Part shown: positions 25,355 through 34,098 of the stretch, in pieces
How the letters are laid out: every line of letters begins with the position of its first letter
How positions within the stretch are numbered: position 1 is the first letter of the stretch
Notes under the pieces: generated by a model
What the model saw: only the letters and a program-made list of their open reading frames with translations
Databases searched by the model: none
What the model was told of the DNA's origin: nothing
From: Bog-756 sp963845485
Lineage (GTDB): Bacteria > Actinomycetota > Acidimicrobiia > Acidimicrobiales > RAAP-2
Assembly: GCA_963845485.1 (NCBI GenBank)
Contig: CAWJSI010000006.1
Span: 1-64,000 of the forward strand
Direction: 5' to 3'
Length of the DNA stretch: 64,000 nucleotides
Program-made: the position numbers and the translations under genes

Positions 25355-26334
25355 AGCTCGGGATCTCGTTCCGGTCAGTAGTGAGGGAGAGGGCGCCGAT
25401 CACGGCGCCCTCTCGCAGTCCCCAGTCGCTGACCACCAGGCGTTGGAGGCCCAGGTGCTCGACGAGGGTCGAGAACACCACGGCTCCGACCGGAAGCAAC
25501 GGCGCACGTCGGGCGTGGATGCCCGGGAGCGCCAAGCGGGCGTCGAGGTCCATGGTGGAGAGCCGATCGGCAAGTTGGTGGAGCTGTCCCGCCGGGAGTT
25601 CCAACTGGTTCACCTGGACCGATGAGGGACCGTGGGGACCGAGGGGACGGTGCAGCACCACGGCCAATCGAGCCAGGGCCCGGATCGTGCCGCCGCTGGC
25701 AATCACCCGACCGGCAGCCTCAGGGCGGCGGCGCAGCATGGCGGCGATCGGTGCCGAGCGCTCCAGGGTCACCTCGGTAACCGCCACCCGGTCGGCCGGG
25801 CTGAGCAGCTCACCGGTACCCAACTCGCCCCGCAGCCGGGCGGTACCGAGAGCCACGCTGGCCACGTCCGAGACGTGGTCGGCGGTCCCGATCCCTGCTT
25901 CGAGGCTGCCGCCACCGAGGTCGAGACCGAGGACCGGTTCGTCACCCACCCACACCCCGGCGCGCTGACCGAGGAAACACAGCCTCGCCTCCTCCTCGCC
26001 GGTGAGCAGGGTGATCGAACTACCGAGTACCTGCTCCAGCCGCCCGAGGAGCTTGGTCCCGTTGGCCGCATCGCGGAGAGCTGCCGTAGCCAGGGCCACC
26101 ACCACATCGGCACCGGCATCGTCGGCGGCTGCCCGGAGTCGACGCACCGTGCGCACCGCCGAGGCCGCCCGGTCGGCCGGGACCCCTCCCGTACGGGCCA
26201 CCTCGGTCCCGAGGTGCAGAAAGGAGCGCCGACGCAGGACGGGCGTCAGGACTCCGTGCGCGCGAGGCGTCCACCACCATCAGGTGGAACGAGCTGCTGC
26301 CCAGGTCGAAGACGGCGACTCGCACAGTTGGCAT
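25353..26334 (-). CDS. Ppx/GppA family phosphatase, interrupted by an apparent frameshift
   Basis: The family hydrolyses polyphosphate or pppGpp. The N-terminus from ATG 26334 reads MPTVRVAVFDLGSSSFHLMV, the phosphate 1 motif of the ASKHA fold. The remaining protein continues in another frame from about 26256: LTPVLRRRSFLHLGTEVART, LTGEEEARLCFLG, LDLGGGSLEAGIG. The frame changes within a GC-alternating tract at 26256-26265, where one extra base would restore a single protein of about 326 residues. This short length is the Ppx1-like actinobacterial type without an HD domain. Sequencing error is likely. The Glu in TGEEEARL is the expected catalytic residue. Confidence 0.82.
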
Positions 26335-26439
26335 CGGCGAGACGCTACCGGCACCGACCAGGGGGAGGAAAAGCCGGCAGTCCGGTGGCCTACGCTGGCA
26401 GCATCAGCCGGTGGTCCATTTGGGGACCGCCCCTGCTGA

Positions 26440-26513
26440 CGGGACGTAGCGCAGCTTGGCAGCGCGCCTGCTTTGGGAGCAGGAGGTCGCGGGTTCAAAT
26501 CCCGCCGTCCCGA
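26440..26513 (+). tRNA. tRNA-Pro(TGG)
   Basis: The 74-nt cloverleaf has acceptor CGGGACG paired with CGTCCCG. The anticodon stem is CCTGC/GCAGG around loop TTTGGGA, giving anticodon TGG at 26474-26476. The T arm is GCGGG-TTCAAAT-CCCGC and the discriminator is A. CCA is not encoded. Confidence 0.95.
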
Positions 26514-26528
26514 CGTAGCGGTGCCCCC

Positions 26529-26586
26529 TCCCGTCGACGTTTCCGGGCGAGGTATCTGGTATGACCATCACCTGGTATCGACGGGA
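26529..26586. repeat. 9-bp inverted repeat around a 40-nt loop
   Basis: TCCCGTCGA at 26529-26537 and TCGACGGGA at 26578-26586 are perfect inverted copies between tRNA-Pro and the SurE lipoprotein gene. The loop holds two CTGGTAT copies. It could end the tRNA transcript or fold in the mRNA leader; function is unknown. Confidence 0.4.
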
Positions 26587-26643
26587 GCTGGTCGTCGATC
26601 CTGCACCGACCGTTGAGCCAGCTATGAGGACAGGTGCCGCACC

Positions 26644-27486
26644 ATGACCATTCGATCCGCCCACCGTCAGAAGTCGGCCACCGTGGCGATGGCCCTCATG
26701 GCCACGGTGGCGACCGTGCTCAGCGCCTGCGGTTCAAGCTCCTCGACAGCCACGACGACGACCAAGGCCCCGACGGCCCCCAAGACCCTCCAGGTCCTGG
26801 TCACCAACGACGACGGCTACGCCGCGCCGGGGATCGATGCTGCCGTCCAGGCCCTGCGGGCCCTGCCCAACACCAAGGTGACGGTGGTGGCTCCCCTGAC
26901 CAACCAAAGCGGGACCGGGGGGAAGACGACGTCGGGCATGCTCACCACCACCGACGTCATGACGGCCAGCGGCTACCCGGCCAAGGCGGTGGCCGGCTAC
27001 CCGGCTGACACCATCGTGTGGGCCATCGACGACCACGGCATCTCGTTCCGTCCCGACCTGGTCGTCTCCGGGATCAATTTCGGCGAGAACGTCGGCCCGT
27101 TGGCCTCGGAGTCGGGCACTGTCGGGGCCGCCCAAGCCGCCGAGAGCCGGGGGATCCCCGCCCTGGCCGTCAGTCAGGGCGTCGACAACGGAATGGCTCC
27201 CGACTTTGCCGAAGGGTCCAAGCAGCTCACGGACTGGGTGACCTCCCATCGGGCCACCCTGCTCACGCATCCGAGCACCCCGCCCCTCCCCGGCGGCAAC
27301 ATGAACGTGCCCACGTGTTCGGGTGGGAGCGTGCGGGGCCCGGTCAACGCCCCCCTCGCCACCTCGCTCACCGGGATCGATCTGTCCACCGTGAACTGCA
27401 CGAGCACCGCCACCAACTACACCAACGATGCCGAGGCGTTCGTGGACGGCTTCGCCGTCATCGCCCCGCTCGGCACGGGCAGCTGA
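26644..27486 (+). CDS. SurE-like lipoprotein (extracytoplasmic 5'/3'-nucleotidase-like)
   Basis: This 280-residue protein has a signal peptide ending in lipobox LSAC (C29), a Ser/Thr linker, then a SurE fold: VTNDDGYAAPGI (D56, D57), NQSGTGG and VVSGINFGENVGPLASESG. SurE enzymes are divalent-metal phosphatases acting on nucleoside monophosphates and are normally cytoplasmic. Here the lipid anchor places it outside the membrane, where it could scavenge phosphate (inference). A second, cytoplasmic SurE is at 56559. Met1 (MTIRSAHRQKSATVAMALMA) gives a normal n-region. It converges on a GGDEF-EAL gene 9 nt away. Confidence 0.87.
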   Translation: MTIRSAHRQKSATVAMALMATVATVLSACGSSSSTATTTTKAPTAPKTLQVLVTNDDGYAAPGIDAAVQALRALPNTKVTVVAPLTNQSGTGGKTTSGMLTTTDVMTASGYPAKAVAGYPADTIVWAIDDHGISFRPDLVVSGINFGENVGPLASESGTVGAAQAAESRGIPALAVSQGVDNGMAPDFAEGSKQLTDWVTSHRATLLTHPSTPPLPGGNMNVPTCSGGSVRGPVNAPLATSLTGIDLSTVNCTSTATNYTNDAEAFVDGFAVIAPLGTGS

Positions 27487-27495
27487 GCGACGCTC

Positions 27496-29238
27496 TCAGG
27501 CGCTGAGGGGGAGACCGAAGCTGGCCTGGATCTCCCCGGCCGGAAGCGGCTTGGAGAACAGGTAGCCCTGAGCCAGGTCACACTCAAAGGACTGGAGCAC
27601 CTCCAGCTGCAGCGCGGTCTCCACGCCCTCGGCCACCACTCGGAGGCCGAGGGCGTGAGCCAGGTTGATCACCGCCGAGACGATCTCCTCACCCTCCACG
27701 CTGACCCCAAGTTCCTCGACGAAGGACCGATCCACCTTCAAGATGTCGAGGGGGAACCGTTGGAGATAGGTGAGCGAGGAGTACCCGGTACCGAAGTCGT
27801 CGATGGCCAGCTCGACGCCCAACTCCTTCAACGCCGCCAGGACGGCCAGGGCGGAGGCCGCGTTCTTCATCAGCGCGCTCTCGGTGATCTCGAGCGTCAG
27901 GTGCTCGGGGGCGAGCCCCGTGCGGTCGAGAATCTGCTCAACCGTCCGGACGATGCGAGGGTCGTCGATCTGGCGGGCGGACAGGTTGACCTCCATCGAC
28001 CCGTGGGGGCCGGCCTGACCCGGGTGCTGCCAGTCCTGCAGCTGATGACAAGCCTCCTCGAGGACCCAGGCCCCGATGGGGATGATCAGTCCGCTCTCCT
28101 CGGCCACCGGGATGAACCGGTACGGAGAGACGAGCCCTTGGGCTGGGTGCTGCCATCGGACCAGCGCCTCCACGCCGACGGTGGTGACGCCCTCTAACTC
28201 CACCACCGGCTGGTAGTGCAGCATGAGCTCACTGCGCTCCAGCGCTCGGTGGAGCGAGTGCTCGGTGGACATGCGGTCGAGCACCTCGATCCGCATGGAT
28301 TCGCCGAACGTCTCCGCCCCTGAGCCACCACGGTCCTTGGCCTGGTACATGGCCGCCTCGGCATTGGACAACAGCTCCGCGGTGTCATCCACCCCGAAGG
28401 TGTTGAGGGCTACGCCCATGGAAGCATCGAGGAATACCTCGGTCCCCTCCACCACGAAGGGCTCGGCCAAGGTCGACCGGACTCGTTCGATGAACGCCGT
28501 GGCGTTCAGGTGGGCGGTGCCGGCCAGACTGGCGAACAGGGCGAGGAATTCGTCCCCGCCGAAACGTGCGATGAGCTCAGCTTCGCCGGCCACCTTCTGC
28601 AGGCGCGCCGCCACCGACGCCAACACCAGGTCCCCGAAGTCATGACCCATGGTGTTGTTGATGGTCTTGAACCGATCGAGATCGATGAGTACCACCGCCA
28701 CTGAACCGGGGACTCCCTGGGCGTCACCCACTGCCTCGGCGAGCCGCTCCCCGAACTCGACCCGGTTGGGCAGGCCGGTGAGCAGATCCTCGCGGCGGGC
28801 CCGGTCGCGCCACTCCGTGGACGGAGCATCGACAGCCGAGTGTGTCACCACGGTGTCAGGCCGGACGAAGCCCCCGACGCAGCGGGCGCTCCCCTGGCCC
28901 GTGACGAACAGGCGGCCCTCGCTCGCGATCCGATGGCCCTCGCGATGCACCAGGTCGAAGCGGCGGTGCTCGCCGTCGCCCGCACCGTCCACCAGCGGTC
29001 CGAGGAGGGTGGTGGTCTCGGAGGCGGCGTCGAGGAAGCTCCGTTCCTCGAGTCCAGCCGGAAGGACCGTGTCGGTGACCGGCCTCCCCACCACCTCGTG
29101 GCGCGCCCAGCCGTAGACCTCCTCGGCCCGGGGATTCCATTCGATGACCGTGCCGGAGCCGTCCACTTCAAAGAAGGGCTCGGGCCACAGCGCCACGAAC
29201 GCCGTGCACCGGTGGCGCCAGTTGGCGTAGGTGATCAC
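27496..29238 (-). CDS. PAS-GGDEF-EAL c-di-GMP turnover protein
   Basis: This 580-residue cytoplasmic protein has a PAS domain at about residues 12-130 (FFEVDGSGTVIEWNPRAEEV). GGDEF follows near 228 (ARFGGDEFLALF), preceded by DLLTGLPNRVEF and DLDRFKTINNT. EAL starts near 356 (GVEALVRWQHP), with LTLEITES, AIDDFGTGYSSL, LKVDRSF and AEGVET. All catalytic landmarks of both output domains appear intact, so either or both activities are possible. The GTG start at 29238 is needed to include the full PAS domain. A hairpin covers the region immediately before it (29241-29258). Confidence 0.93.
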   Translation of the reverse strand: MITYANWRHRCTAFVALWPEPFFEVDGSGTVIEWNPRAEEVYGWARHEVVGRPVTDTVLPAGLEERSFLDAASETTTLLGPLVDGAGDGEHRRFDLVHREGHRIASEGRLFVTGQGSARCVGGFVRPDTVVTHSAVDAPSTEWRDRARREDLLTGLPNRVEFGERLAEAVGDAQGVPGSVAVVLIDLDRFKTINNTMGHDFGDLVLASVAARLQKVAGEAELIARFGGDEFLALFASLAGTAHLNATAFIERVRSTLAEPFVVEGTEVFLDASMGVALNTFGVDDTAELLSNAEAAMYQAKDRGGSGAETFGESMRIEVLDRMSTEHSLHRALERSELMLHYQPVVELEGVTTVGVEALVRWQHPAQGLVSPYRFIPVAEESGLIIPIGAWVLEEACHQLQDWQHPGQAGPHGSMEVNLSARQIDDPRIVRTVEQILDRTGLAPEHLTLEITESALMKNAASALAVLAALKELGVELAIDDFGTGYSSLTYLQRFPLDILKVDRSFVEELGVSVEGEEIVSAVINLAHALGLRVVAEGVETALQLEVLQSFECDLAQGYLFSKPLPAGEIQASFGLPLSA

Positions 29239-29628
29239 GGGCAGACCCCCCGGTCTGCTGCACGGGTGTCGCCTGACACCGTCGGCTTGACGGGCACGGC
29301 CGTGTTGGCCCTGTCCCCGCTACGACGCTCCACGATGCCTCCCTCGGGACGATCGGTCATGACTCCTCGTCCTACTCGATTTCCGTGGCCCGTCGCCGAC
29401 TACCGAGGCCTGCTGCTGGCACGCATGGTAGGCACTCGACCTGCCCACTTCAAGGATTCCCCAGGCCCCGGTGGTCTGGGACCGGTTGTCGGGCCCCTAG
29501 CCGTGGCTGGTTTTCGATCAGATCCTCGAGCGCCAAGTGGATCCACCAGCACGGTCCTGCCGTGTACCGTGCCTGTCGTGATCGTCGTCACCGGCACCGC
29601 ACAGAAGTCCGCCTGGGACAACAAGGTG
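29239..29628. other. Divergent intergenic region, 390 bases
   Basis: This separates the PAS-GGDEF-EAL gene (minus) from the MBL hydrolase gene (plus). Apart from the hairpin next to the left gene I see no convincing gene; open frames lack homology. The hydrolase could start earlier, at GTG 29578, in which case the gap is 339 bases. Confidence 0.5.
29241..29258 (-). promoter_or_regulatory. Hairpin over the ribosome-binding site of the PAS-GGDEF-EAL gene
   Basis: GCAGACC and GGTCTGC form a perfect 7-bp stem with a 4-nt G loop on the coding strand, two nt before the GTG start. The only G-rich Shine-Dalgarno-like stretch is in the loop and 3' stem, so folding could limit translation. This is inference. 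Confidence 0.35.
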
Positions 29629-30627
29629 ATGCCGCCGGTCGAACAGGTGCGACCCGGGCTGTGGTCGATTCCCGTCCCCATCCCCAACAATCCCCTCCGT
29701 TATGTGCTGGTCTACGCCCTCGAGCTCGACGGTGGCGGTGTGGCGCTCGTCGACGCGGGCTGGAACACCGAGGAGGCATGGTCGGCGCTCGGTGACGGTC
29801 TGGCCACTGCCGGTGGGAGCATGTCCGACGTCCGGGCGGTGATGGTCACCCACATCCATCCTGACCACTACGGCCTGGCCGGCAGGGTGCGGGAGGCCTC
29901 GGGGGCATGGATCGGCCTCCATCCGGCAGACGCGGTGATGCTCGAGGCGCGCTACGGCAACACCGACGAGCTCGTGGCCACCATGACCCACTTCCTCGCC
30001 GAGTCGGGGGTACCCGCCGACAAGCTCCCCGACCTCGCCGTGTCGTCGATGGCCGTCAAGTCCATGGTGACCATGGCCGTACCCGATGTCCTGTTCGAGG
30101 ACGGCAAAGCCATCGACCTGCCCGGCTGGCCGCTGCGCACCATCTGGACGCCGGGCCACTCCCCCGGTCACGTCTGCTTCTACAGTGACGAGCGCCGACT
30201 GCTCATCTCGGGCGATCACGTACTGCCCCGCATCACCCCGAACATCTCGGCCCACTCCCAACAGGTCGCCAATCCCCTGGGCGACTTTCTCGAGTCGTTG
30301 GCCAAACTGATGGACGTGCCTGCCGAAGAGGTACTGCCGGCCCACGAGTACCGCTTCGCCAATCTGCAGAGCCGGCTCGAGGAGCTCGTGGCCCACCACG
30401 CCGATCGGCTGCATGAGATCGAACAGGTCGTCAGCGAGTACCCAGGCTCGTCGGCGTGGGAGATCACCCTCCGTCTGCACTGGTCCCGGCCGTGGGACGA
30501 GATCCAGGACTTCATGCAGCGCCAGGCCAACGGGGAGACGGTGGCGCACTGCATCCTCCTCGAGTTGGAGGACCGGATCCGGCGGGAAGGCACCGAGCCG
30601 GCGCGGTACTTCCTGACCACCGCGTGA
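29629..30627 (+). CDS. MBL-fold metallo-hydrolase
   Basis: This 332-residue zinc hydrolase has the metallo-beta-lactamase motif THIHPDHYGLAGR, an upstream VDAGWNTEEAW segment, GHSPGHVCFY and SGDHVLPRITPNIS, and a C-terminal helical region typical of the LACTB2-like group. The substrate is unknown. ATG 29629 (MPPVEQVRPGLWSIPVPIPN) was selected because the fold begins there; GTG 29578 would add 17 residues and neither has a good Shine-Dalgarno. It ends 10 nt before the next gene, so the two may be co-transcribed. Confidence 0.88.
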   Translation: MPPVEQVRPGLWSIPVPIPNNPLRYVLVYALELDGGGVALVDAGWNTEEAWSALGDGLATAGGSMSDVRAVMVTHIHPDHYGLAGRVREASGAWIGLHPADAVMLEARYGNTDELVATMTHFLAESGVPADKLPDLAVSSMAVKSMVTMAVPDVLFEDGKAIDLPGWPLRTIWTPGHSPGHVCFYSDERRLLISGDHVLPRITPNISAHSQQVANPLGDFLESLAKLMDVPAEEVLPAHEYRFANLQSRLEELVAHHADRLHEIEQVVSEYPGSSAWEITLRLHWSRPWDEIQDFMQRQANGETVAHCILLELEDRIRREGTEPARYFLTTA

Positions 30628-30637
30628 TGGCCACCTG

Positions 30638-32827
30638 ATGGCCGACCAGACGGGCGAGCGCCCGCTCACCACCCGCGAGCGACGAGCGCAGCGGATTCGT
30701 CGCAATCGTCAGCGGGCCGCATCGGTCGGTGTCCTCATCGTGGCCGCAGTGGTTCTGATCGCCGCATTGGCGTTCCACGGTGGATCGGGCACCAATGCGT
30801 CGAGCTCGTCCAGCAGCGTGCCGGGTCCGAAAACTGCCGCAGCCAGCTCGTCAACCTCAACGACGGTCTCCTCGTTGGCCTCGGGTCGGAGGCACGCCAC
30901 GGGTCCGCCGTCGATCGAAGCGGGGATCGAGGCGTGGCCACTGTCGGCGCCACTGTCCCGGGAGGCGGTGGTAGCAAACGGATCCGGGCTGACGGTCCTC
31001 GGGGGCATCACCCCGGCCGGGACCTCGTTGCCCACCGTGACCACCGTTGCACCGGCGACGGGATCCTTGGCGCCCGCCGCCGGACTGGCTGATCCGGTAC
31101 ACGATGCGGCCTCGGCCACCTTGGGCGGGACCACCTATACCTTCGGCGGCGGCTCACCTGACACCGTGGCCACCGTCCAGGCAATGTCCGCCCCCACGCT
31201 GACCGGCACGCCAGGAGCTGCCGGAACAACGGTGGGCCAGCTCCCCCAGCCCCGGTCCGACCTGGCCGTTGCCACCGTCACCGGTGGCCATGGCGGGAGC
31301 GGATCGACGACGGCCTACCTGGTGGGCGGCTATGACGGCACCACCTACCTCCCCGGTGTGCTGGCCACCACCGACGGACGGCACTTCACCACGGCAGCCA
31401 ACCTGGCCGTTCCCGTGCGCTACCCCGCCGTGGTGGCCCTCGACGGCATGATCTACGCCTTCGGAGGCGAGACGGCGTCGTCAGGTTCGGCCACCACCGC
31501 CACCGACGCCATTCAGAAAATCGACCCCACAACCCACAAGGCAACTGTGGTCGGCCATCTGCCTCAGGCCCTCTACGGGGCTGCGGCCTTCGTCCTCGAC
31601 AACACCATCTACATCGCCGGGGGCCAGTCCCCCGGTGGCGGACCGACCCTCACCGCCATTAGTGCCTACGTGCCGGGGTCGCATCGGGTACTACACGCCG
31701 GCCTCCTTCCCCAAGCGGCGGCATTCGCCGGCTACACGACCGTGGGCACGGGCACCAAGGCCGTCGGGTACCTCGTCGGTGGTGAGGTCACCTCACAGTC
31801 GGGCACCGACCAGGCCGGTGTGGCTTCGGGGTCGCTCCAATCGGTGATCTCCCTGCGGCCGAGCCGCTACGGCGGCCCCGCAGGGCAGCCCGGATCGGGC
31901 TCGCCCTATGTCGGCACGCTGCTCATCGCCGACCGGGGCAACGATCGCCTGCTGGCGCTCGACCCTGCCCGCGATCTGATCTGGCAGTACCCGTCGGCCA
32001 CCATGCCCCCTCCGCCGGGGGGCTTCTACTTCCCTGACGACGCCTTCTTCGTTCGAGGGGGAACCGGGATCATCTCCAACCAGGAGGACAACCACACCAT
32101 CGTCGAGATCGGCTACCCGTCAGGCAAGATCCTCTGGCAGTACGGCCATCCCGGTGTGCCGGGAGCCGGACCGGGCTACCTCGACCAACCCGACGACGCC
32201 TACCTGCTCAAATCGGGCGTGATCACCGTGGCCGACGCCTCGAACAACCGGATCCTGTTCATCTCGCCCCAGGGCCAGGTCATCCAACAGATCGGCAACG
32301 GCACCGACGCCCACGTCCCGCCAACCTCGATCGCCTACCCCAACGGGGACACGCCACTCGCTGACGGGAACGTCCTCGTATCGGAGATCGACGGCTCGTG
32401 GGTCGACGAGTACACGCCCAAGGGAGTCCTCGTGTGGACGGTGCACATGGCATCGGTCAACTACCCATCCGACCCCCAGCAGCTCGGCCCGAACAGCTAT
32501 CTGATGACCGACTACGACCCCCCGGCCGAGGGTCGAATCCTGGAGTTCACTCGGCAAGGTCGAGTCACCTGGATCTACGACGCCACGTCAGGGGACGGCG
32601 CCCTGAAGAAACCGTCGTTGGCCGAGCGGCTGCCCAACGGCTTGATCATGGTGAACGACGACTACCGGGACCGCATGGTGGTGATCGACCCCACCACCAA
32701 CTCCATCGTCTGGCAGTACGGGATCACCGACGTGTCCGGCACCGCCCCGGGCCTCGTGTCCATCCCCGACGGGTTCGACAACCTCTTGGCCAACGGGACC
32801 ACCCCCACCCATCCCGAAACCGGCTGA
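30638..32827 (+). CDS. Membrane-anchored beta-propeller protein (kelch-like then NHL/PQQ-like)
   Basis: This 729-residue protein has a basic cytoplasmic N-terminus (RERRAQRIRRNRQRAASVGV), one membrane helix (VLIVAAVVLIAALAF, about 33-47) and a Ser/Thr linker. A kelch-like propeller follows (about 95-400: YAFGGETASSGS, IYIAGGQSPGGG). A second propeller with NHL/arylsulfotransferase-like strands follows (about 420-725: LLIADRGNDRLLALDP, DASNNRILFISPQGQVIQQI). No enzyme residues are recognised; a scaffold or ligand-binding surface protein is inference. ATG 30638 follows the MBL gene by 10 nt. Its 3' end overlaps the convergent DedA gene by 104 nt. Confidence 0.8.
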   Translation: MADQTGERPLTTRERRAQRIRRNRQRAASVGVLIVAAVVLIAALAFHGGSGTNASSSSSSVPGPKTAAASSSTSTTVSSLASGRRHATGPPSIEAGIEAWPLSAPLSREAVVANGSGLTVLGGITPAGTSLPTVTTVAPATGSLAPAAGLADPVHDAASATLGGTTYTFGGGSPDTVATVQAMSAPTLTGTPGAAGTTVGQLPQPRSDLAVATVTGGHGGSGSTTAYLVGGYDGTTYLPGVLATTDGRHFTTAANLAVPVRYPAVVALDGMIYAFGGETASSGSATTATDAIQKIDPTTHKATVVGHLPQALYGAAAFVLDNTIYIAGGQSPGGGPTLTAISAYVPGSHRVLHAGLLPQAAAFAGYTTVGTGTKAVGYLVGGEVTSQSGTDQAGVASGSLQSVISLRPSRYGGPAGQPGSGSPYVGTLLIADRGNDRLLALDPARDLIWQYPSATMPPPPGGFYFPDDAFFVRGGTGIISNQEDNHTIVEIGYPSGKILWQYGHPGVPGAGPGYLDQPDDAYLLKSGVITVADASNNRILFISPQGQVIQQIGNGTDAHVPPTSIAYPNGDTPLADGNVLVSEIDGSWVDEYTPKGVLVWTVHMASVNYPSDPQQLGPNSYLMTDYDPPAEGRILEFTRQGRVTWIYDATSGDGALKKPSLAERLPNGLIMVNDDYRDRMVVIDPTTNSIVWQYGITDVSGTAPGLVSIPDGFDNLLANGTTPTHPETG

Positions 32828-33626
32828 GGTCTCCTGGTTCAGCCCGCGTCGCCGGTCCCGGGGTCAGCCACGTCGTCGTCACCCGACGAGTCACCGATGC
32901 GGCGCTGTCGCGGCCGGCTGATCCGATCCCCACCGCCTCCCCGTCGGCGAACTCCATGGCCAGGCGTTGGCGCTCCCGTCGCTTCATCAAGAAGCGAACC
33001 ACGACGAACACGACCACGATGGCGCCCACCCCGGCAAGTGACCACAGGCCTACCTCCTTCAGGATCCGTTCGAAGGAAAGTCCGACAACGTAGCCCAGCA
33101 GGGTGTAGCCCACGCCCCAGATCACCCCACCGATGGCGTTGTAGAAGAGGAACACCCGATAGCGGAGTCCACTCATCCCGGCCAGTCCCGGGATGAGTGC
33201 ACGGGCGAAGGCCACGAAGCGACCGAGGAACACGGCGGGTCCCCCGTAGCGCTCGAGCATGCCCATGGTCTGGCGCACGGCACCGTTGCCTTTCAGGGGC
33301 CGACGTTCGAGGAGGTAGGGCCCGGCCCGCTTCCCGACCTCGAAGCCGACCGAGTCGCCGACGATGGCACAGACCACCACCACAACCATCATGACTTCGA
33401 GGTTGACGGCACCGAGCCCGGCCAGGACGCCGCCGATGACCACTGCGGTCTCCCCGGGAATGAAGAATCCCACCAACAGCGCGGCCTCGGCGAAGGCCAG
33501 GAATCCGACCAGGATGTAGGCCGTGGGGCCGTGGAAGTGCAGCAGCCATCCGGTGACCCCGCCGGGATTGTCCGAGTTGGTGGTGGCCACGAGGAGCTGA
33601 GACGTCACGATGGCGACGATCGTCAT
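32724..33626 (-). CDS. DedA/SNARE-associated family membrane protein
   Basis: This 300-residue inner-membrane protein belongs to the DedA family, implicated in undecaprenyl-phosphate or lipid flipping and membrane homeostasis. Typical features are FFIPGETAVVIGGVLAG, a GDSVGFEVGKRAGPYL segment, FLGRFVAFARALIPGLAGMS and several hydrophobic helices. Family homology ends near KRRERQRLAMEF. The last 36 residues are Arg/Trp-rich and antisense to the upstream gene, so the true stop may be obscured by a frame error. ATG 33626 gives MTIVAIVTSQLLVATTNSDN. Confidence 0.88.
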   Translation of the reverse strand: MTIVAIVTSQLLVATTNSDNPGGVTGWLLHFHGPTAYILVGFLAFAEAALLVGFFIPGETAVVIGGVLAGLGAVNLEVMMVVVVVCAIVGDSVGFEVGKRAGPYLLERRPLKGNGAVRQTMGMLERYGGPAVFLGRFVAFARALIPGLAGMSGLRYRVFLFYNAIGGVIWGVGYTLLGYVVGLSFERILKEVGLWSLAGVGAIVVVFVVVRFLMKRRERQRLAMEFADGEAVGIGSAGRDSAASVTRRVTTTWLTPGPATRAEPGDLSRFRDGWGWSRWPRGCRTRRGWTRGPGRCRTRR

Positions 33627-33675
33627 CGGACCGACGAGCCGGTGCGTGCCGTCACGCCCACCACCTGCGGATGCG

Positions 33676-34098
33676 TCACCGGGACAGCGTCACGCTGGTC
33701 CAGGTACGGCGTCGACAGGCGGGGCACGTCATCCACCGGTCAAAGACCCGACGGGGCAGCCATGCGCCGAACGGGAGTTGGAGCCACAGGAAGTCCAAGA
33801 TCCGAACCCGGGTCACCGATCCGCACGACGAGCAGGCCACGACCAGGGCCCCTCGGGCAGGCAGGGGGCCGGTGGCCGTCTCGTCTGCCCCCTCCTCCTC
33901 GCCCGCGGGGGTGGCTGCGGAGAACAGGGCGTGCTTCCCGGTAGGGCGGGCGTGGCGTCGGTCCGGGTCCAGTTGGACGGTGTCAGTGCCGATTACCGGC
34001 CGGCGATGGGGTTCGTAGCCATCACCCTCGACCGCCTGTTCGTCGACCGGGAGCCAGTAGAGGGCCCGCTTACCCAGAGGGTCGAGTCCCTCCGCCAC
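33676..34098 (-). CDS. Uncharacterised Cys-pair protein translationally coupled to ParA
   Basis: This 140-residue protein, GTG start at 34098, begins VAEGLDPLGKRALYWLPVDE and ends with two CxxC pairs, ACSSCGSVTRV and MTCPACRRRTW, 30-40 residues apart, suggesting a zinc ribbon. Its start overlaps the ParA stop by one base (TAGTG), so coupling is likely. I do not recognise the family. The polar middle (residues 40-80) and basic C-terminus would suit DNA or protein binding, but no function can be assigned from the sequence. Confidence 0.72.
   Translation of the reverse strand: MAEGLDPLGKRALYWLPVDEQAVEGDGYEPHRRPVIGTDTVQLDPDRRHARPTGKHALFSAATPAGEEEGADETATGPLPARGALVVACSSCGSVTRVRILDFLWLQLPFGAWLPRRVFDRWMTCPACRRRTWTSVTLSR

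Noticed and set aside
28840..29628. N-terminal extension of the MBL hydrolase
   Set aside because: The extra frame overlaps the divergent PAS-GGDEF-EAL gene and has no homology; the fold begins at about 29629.
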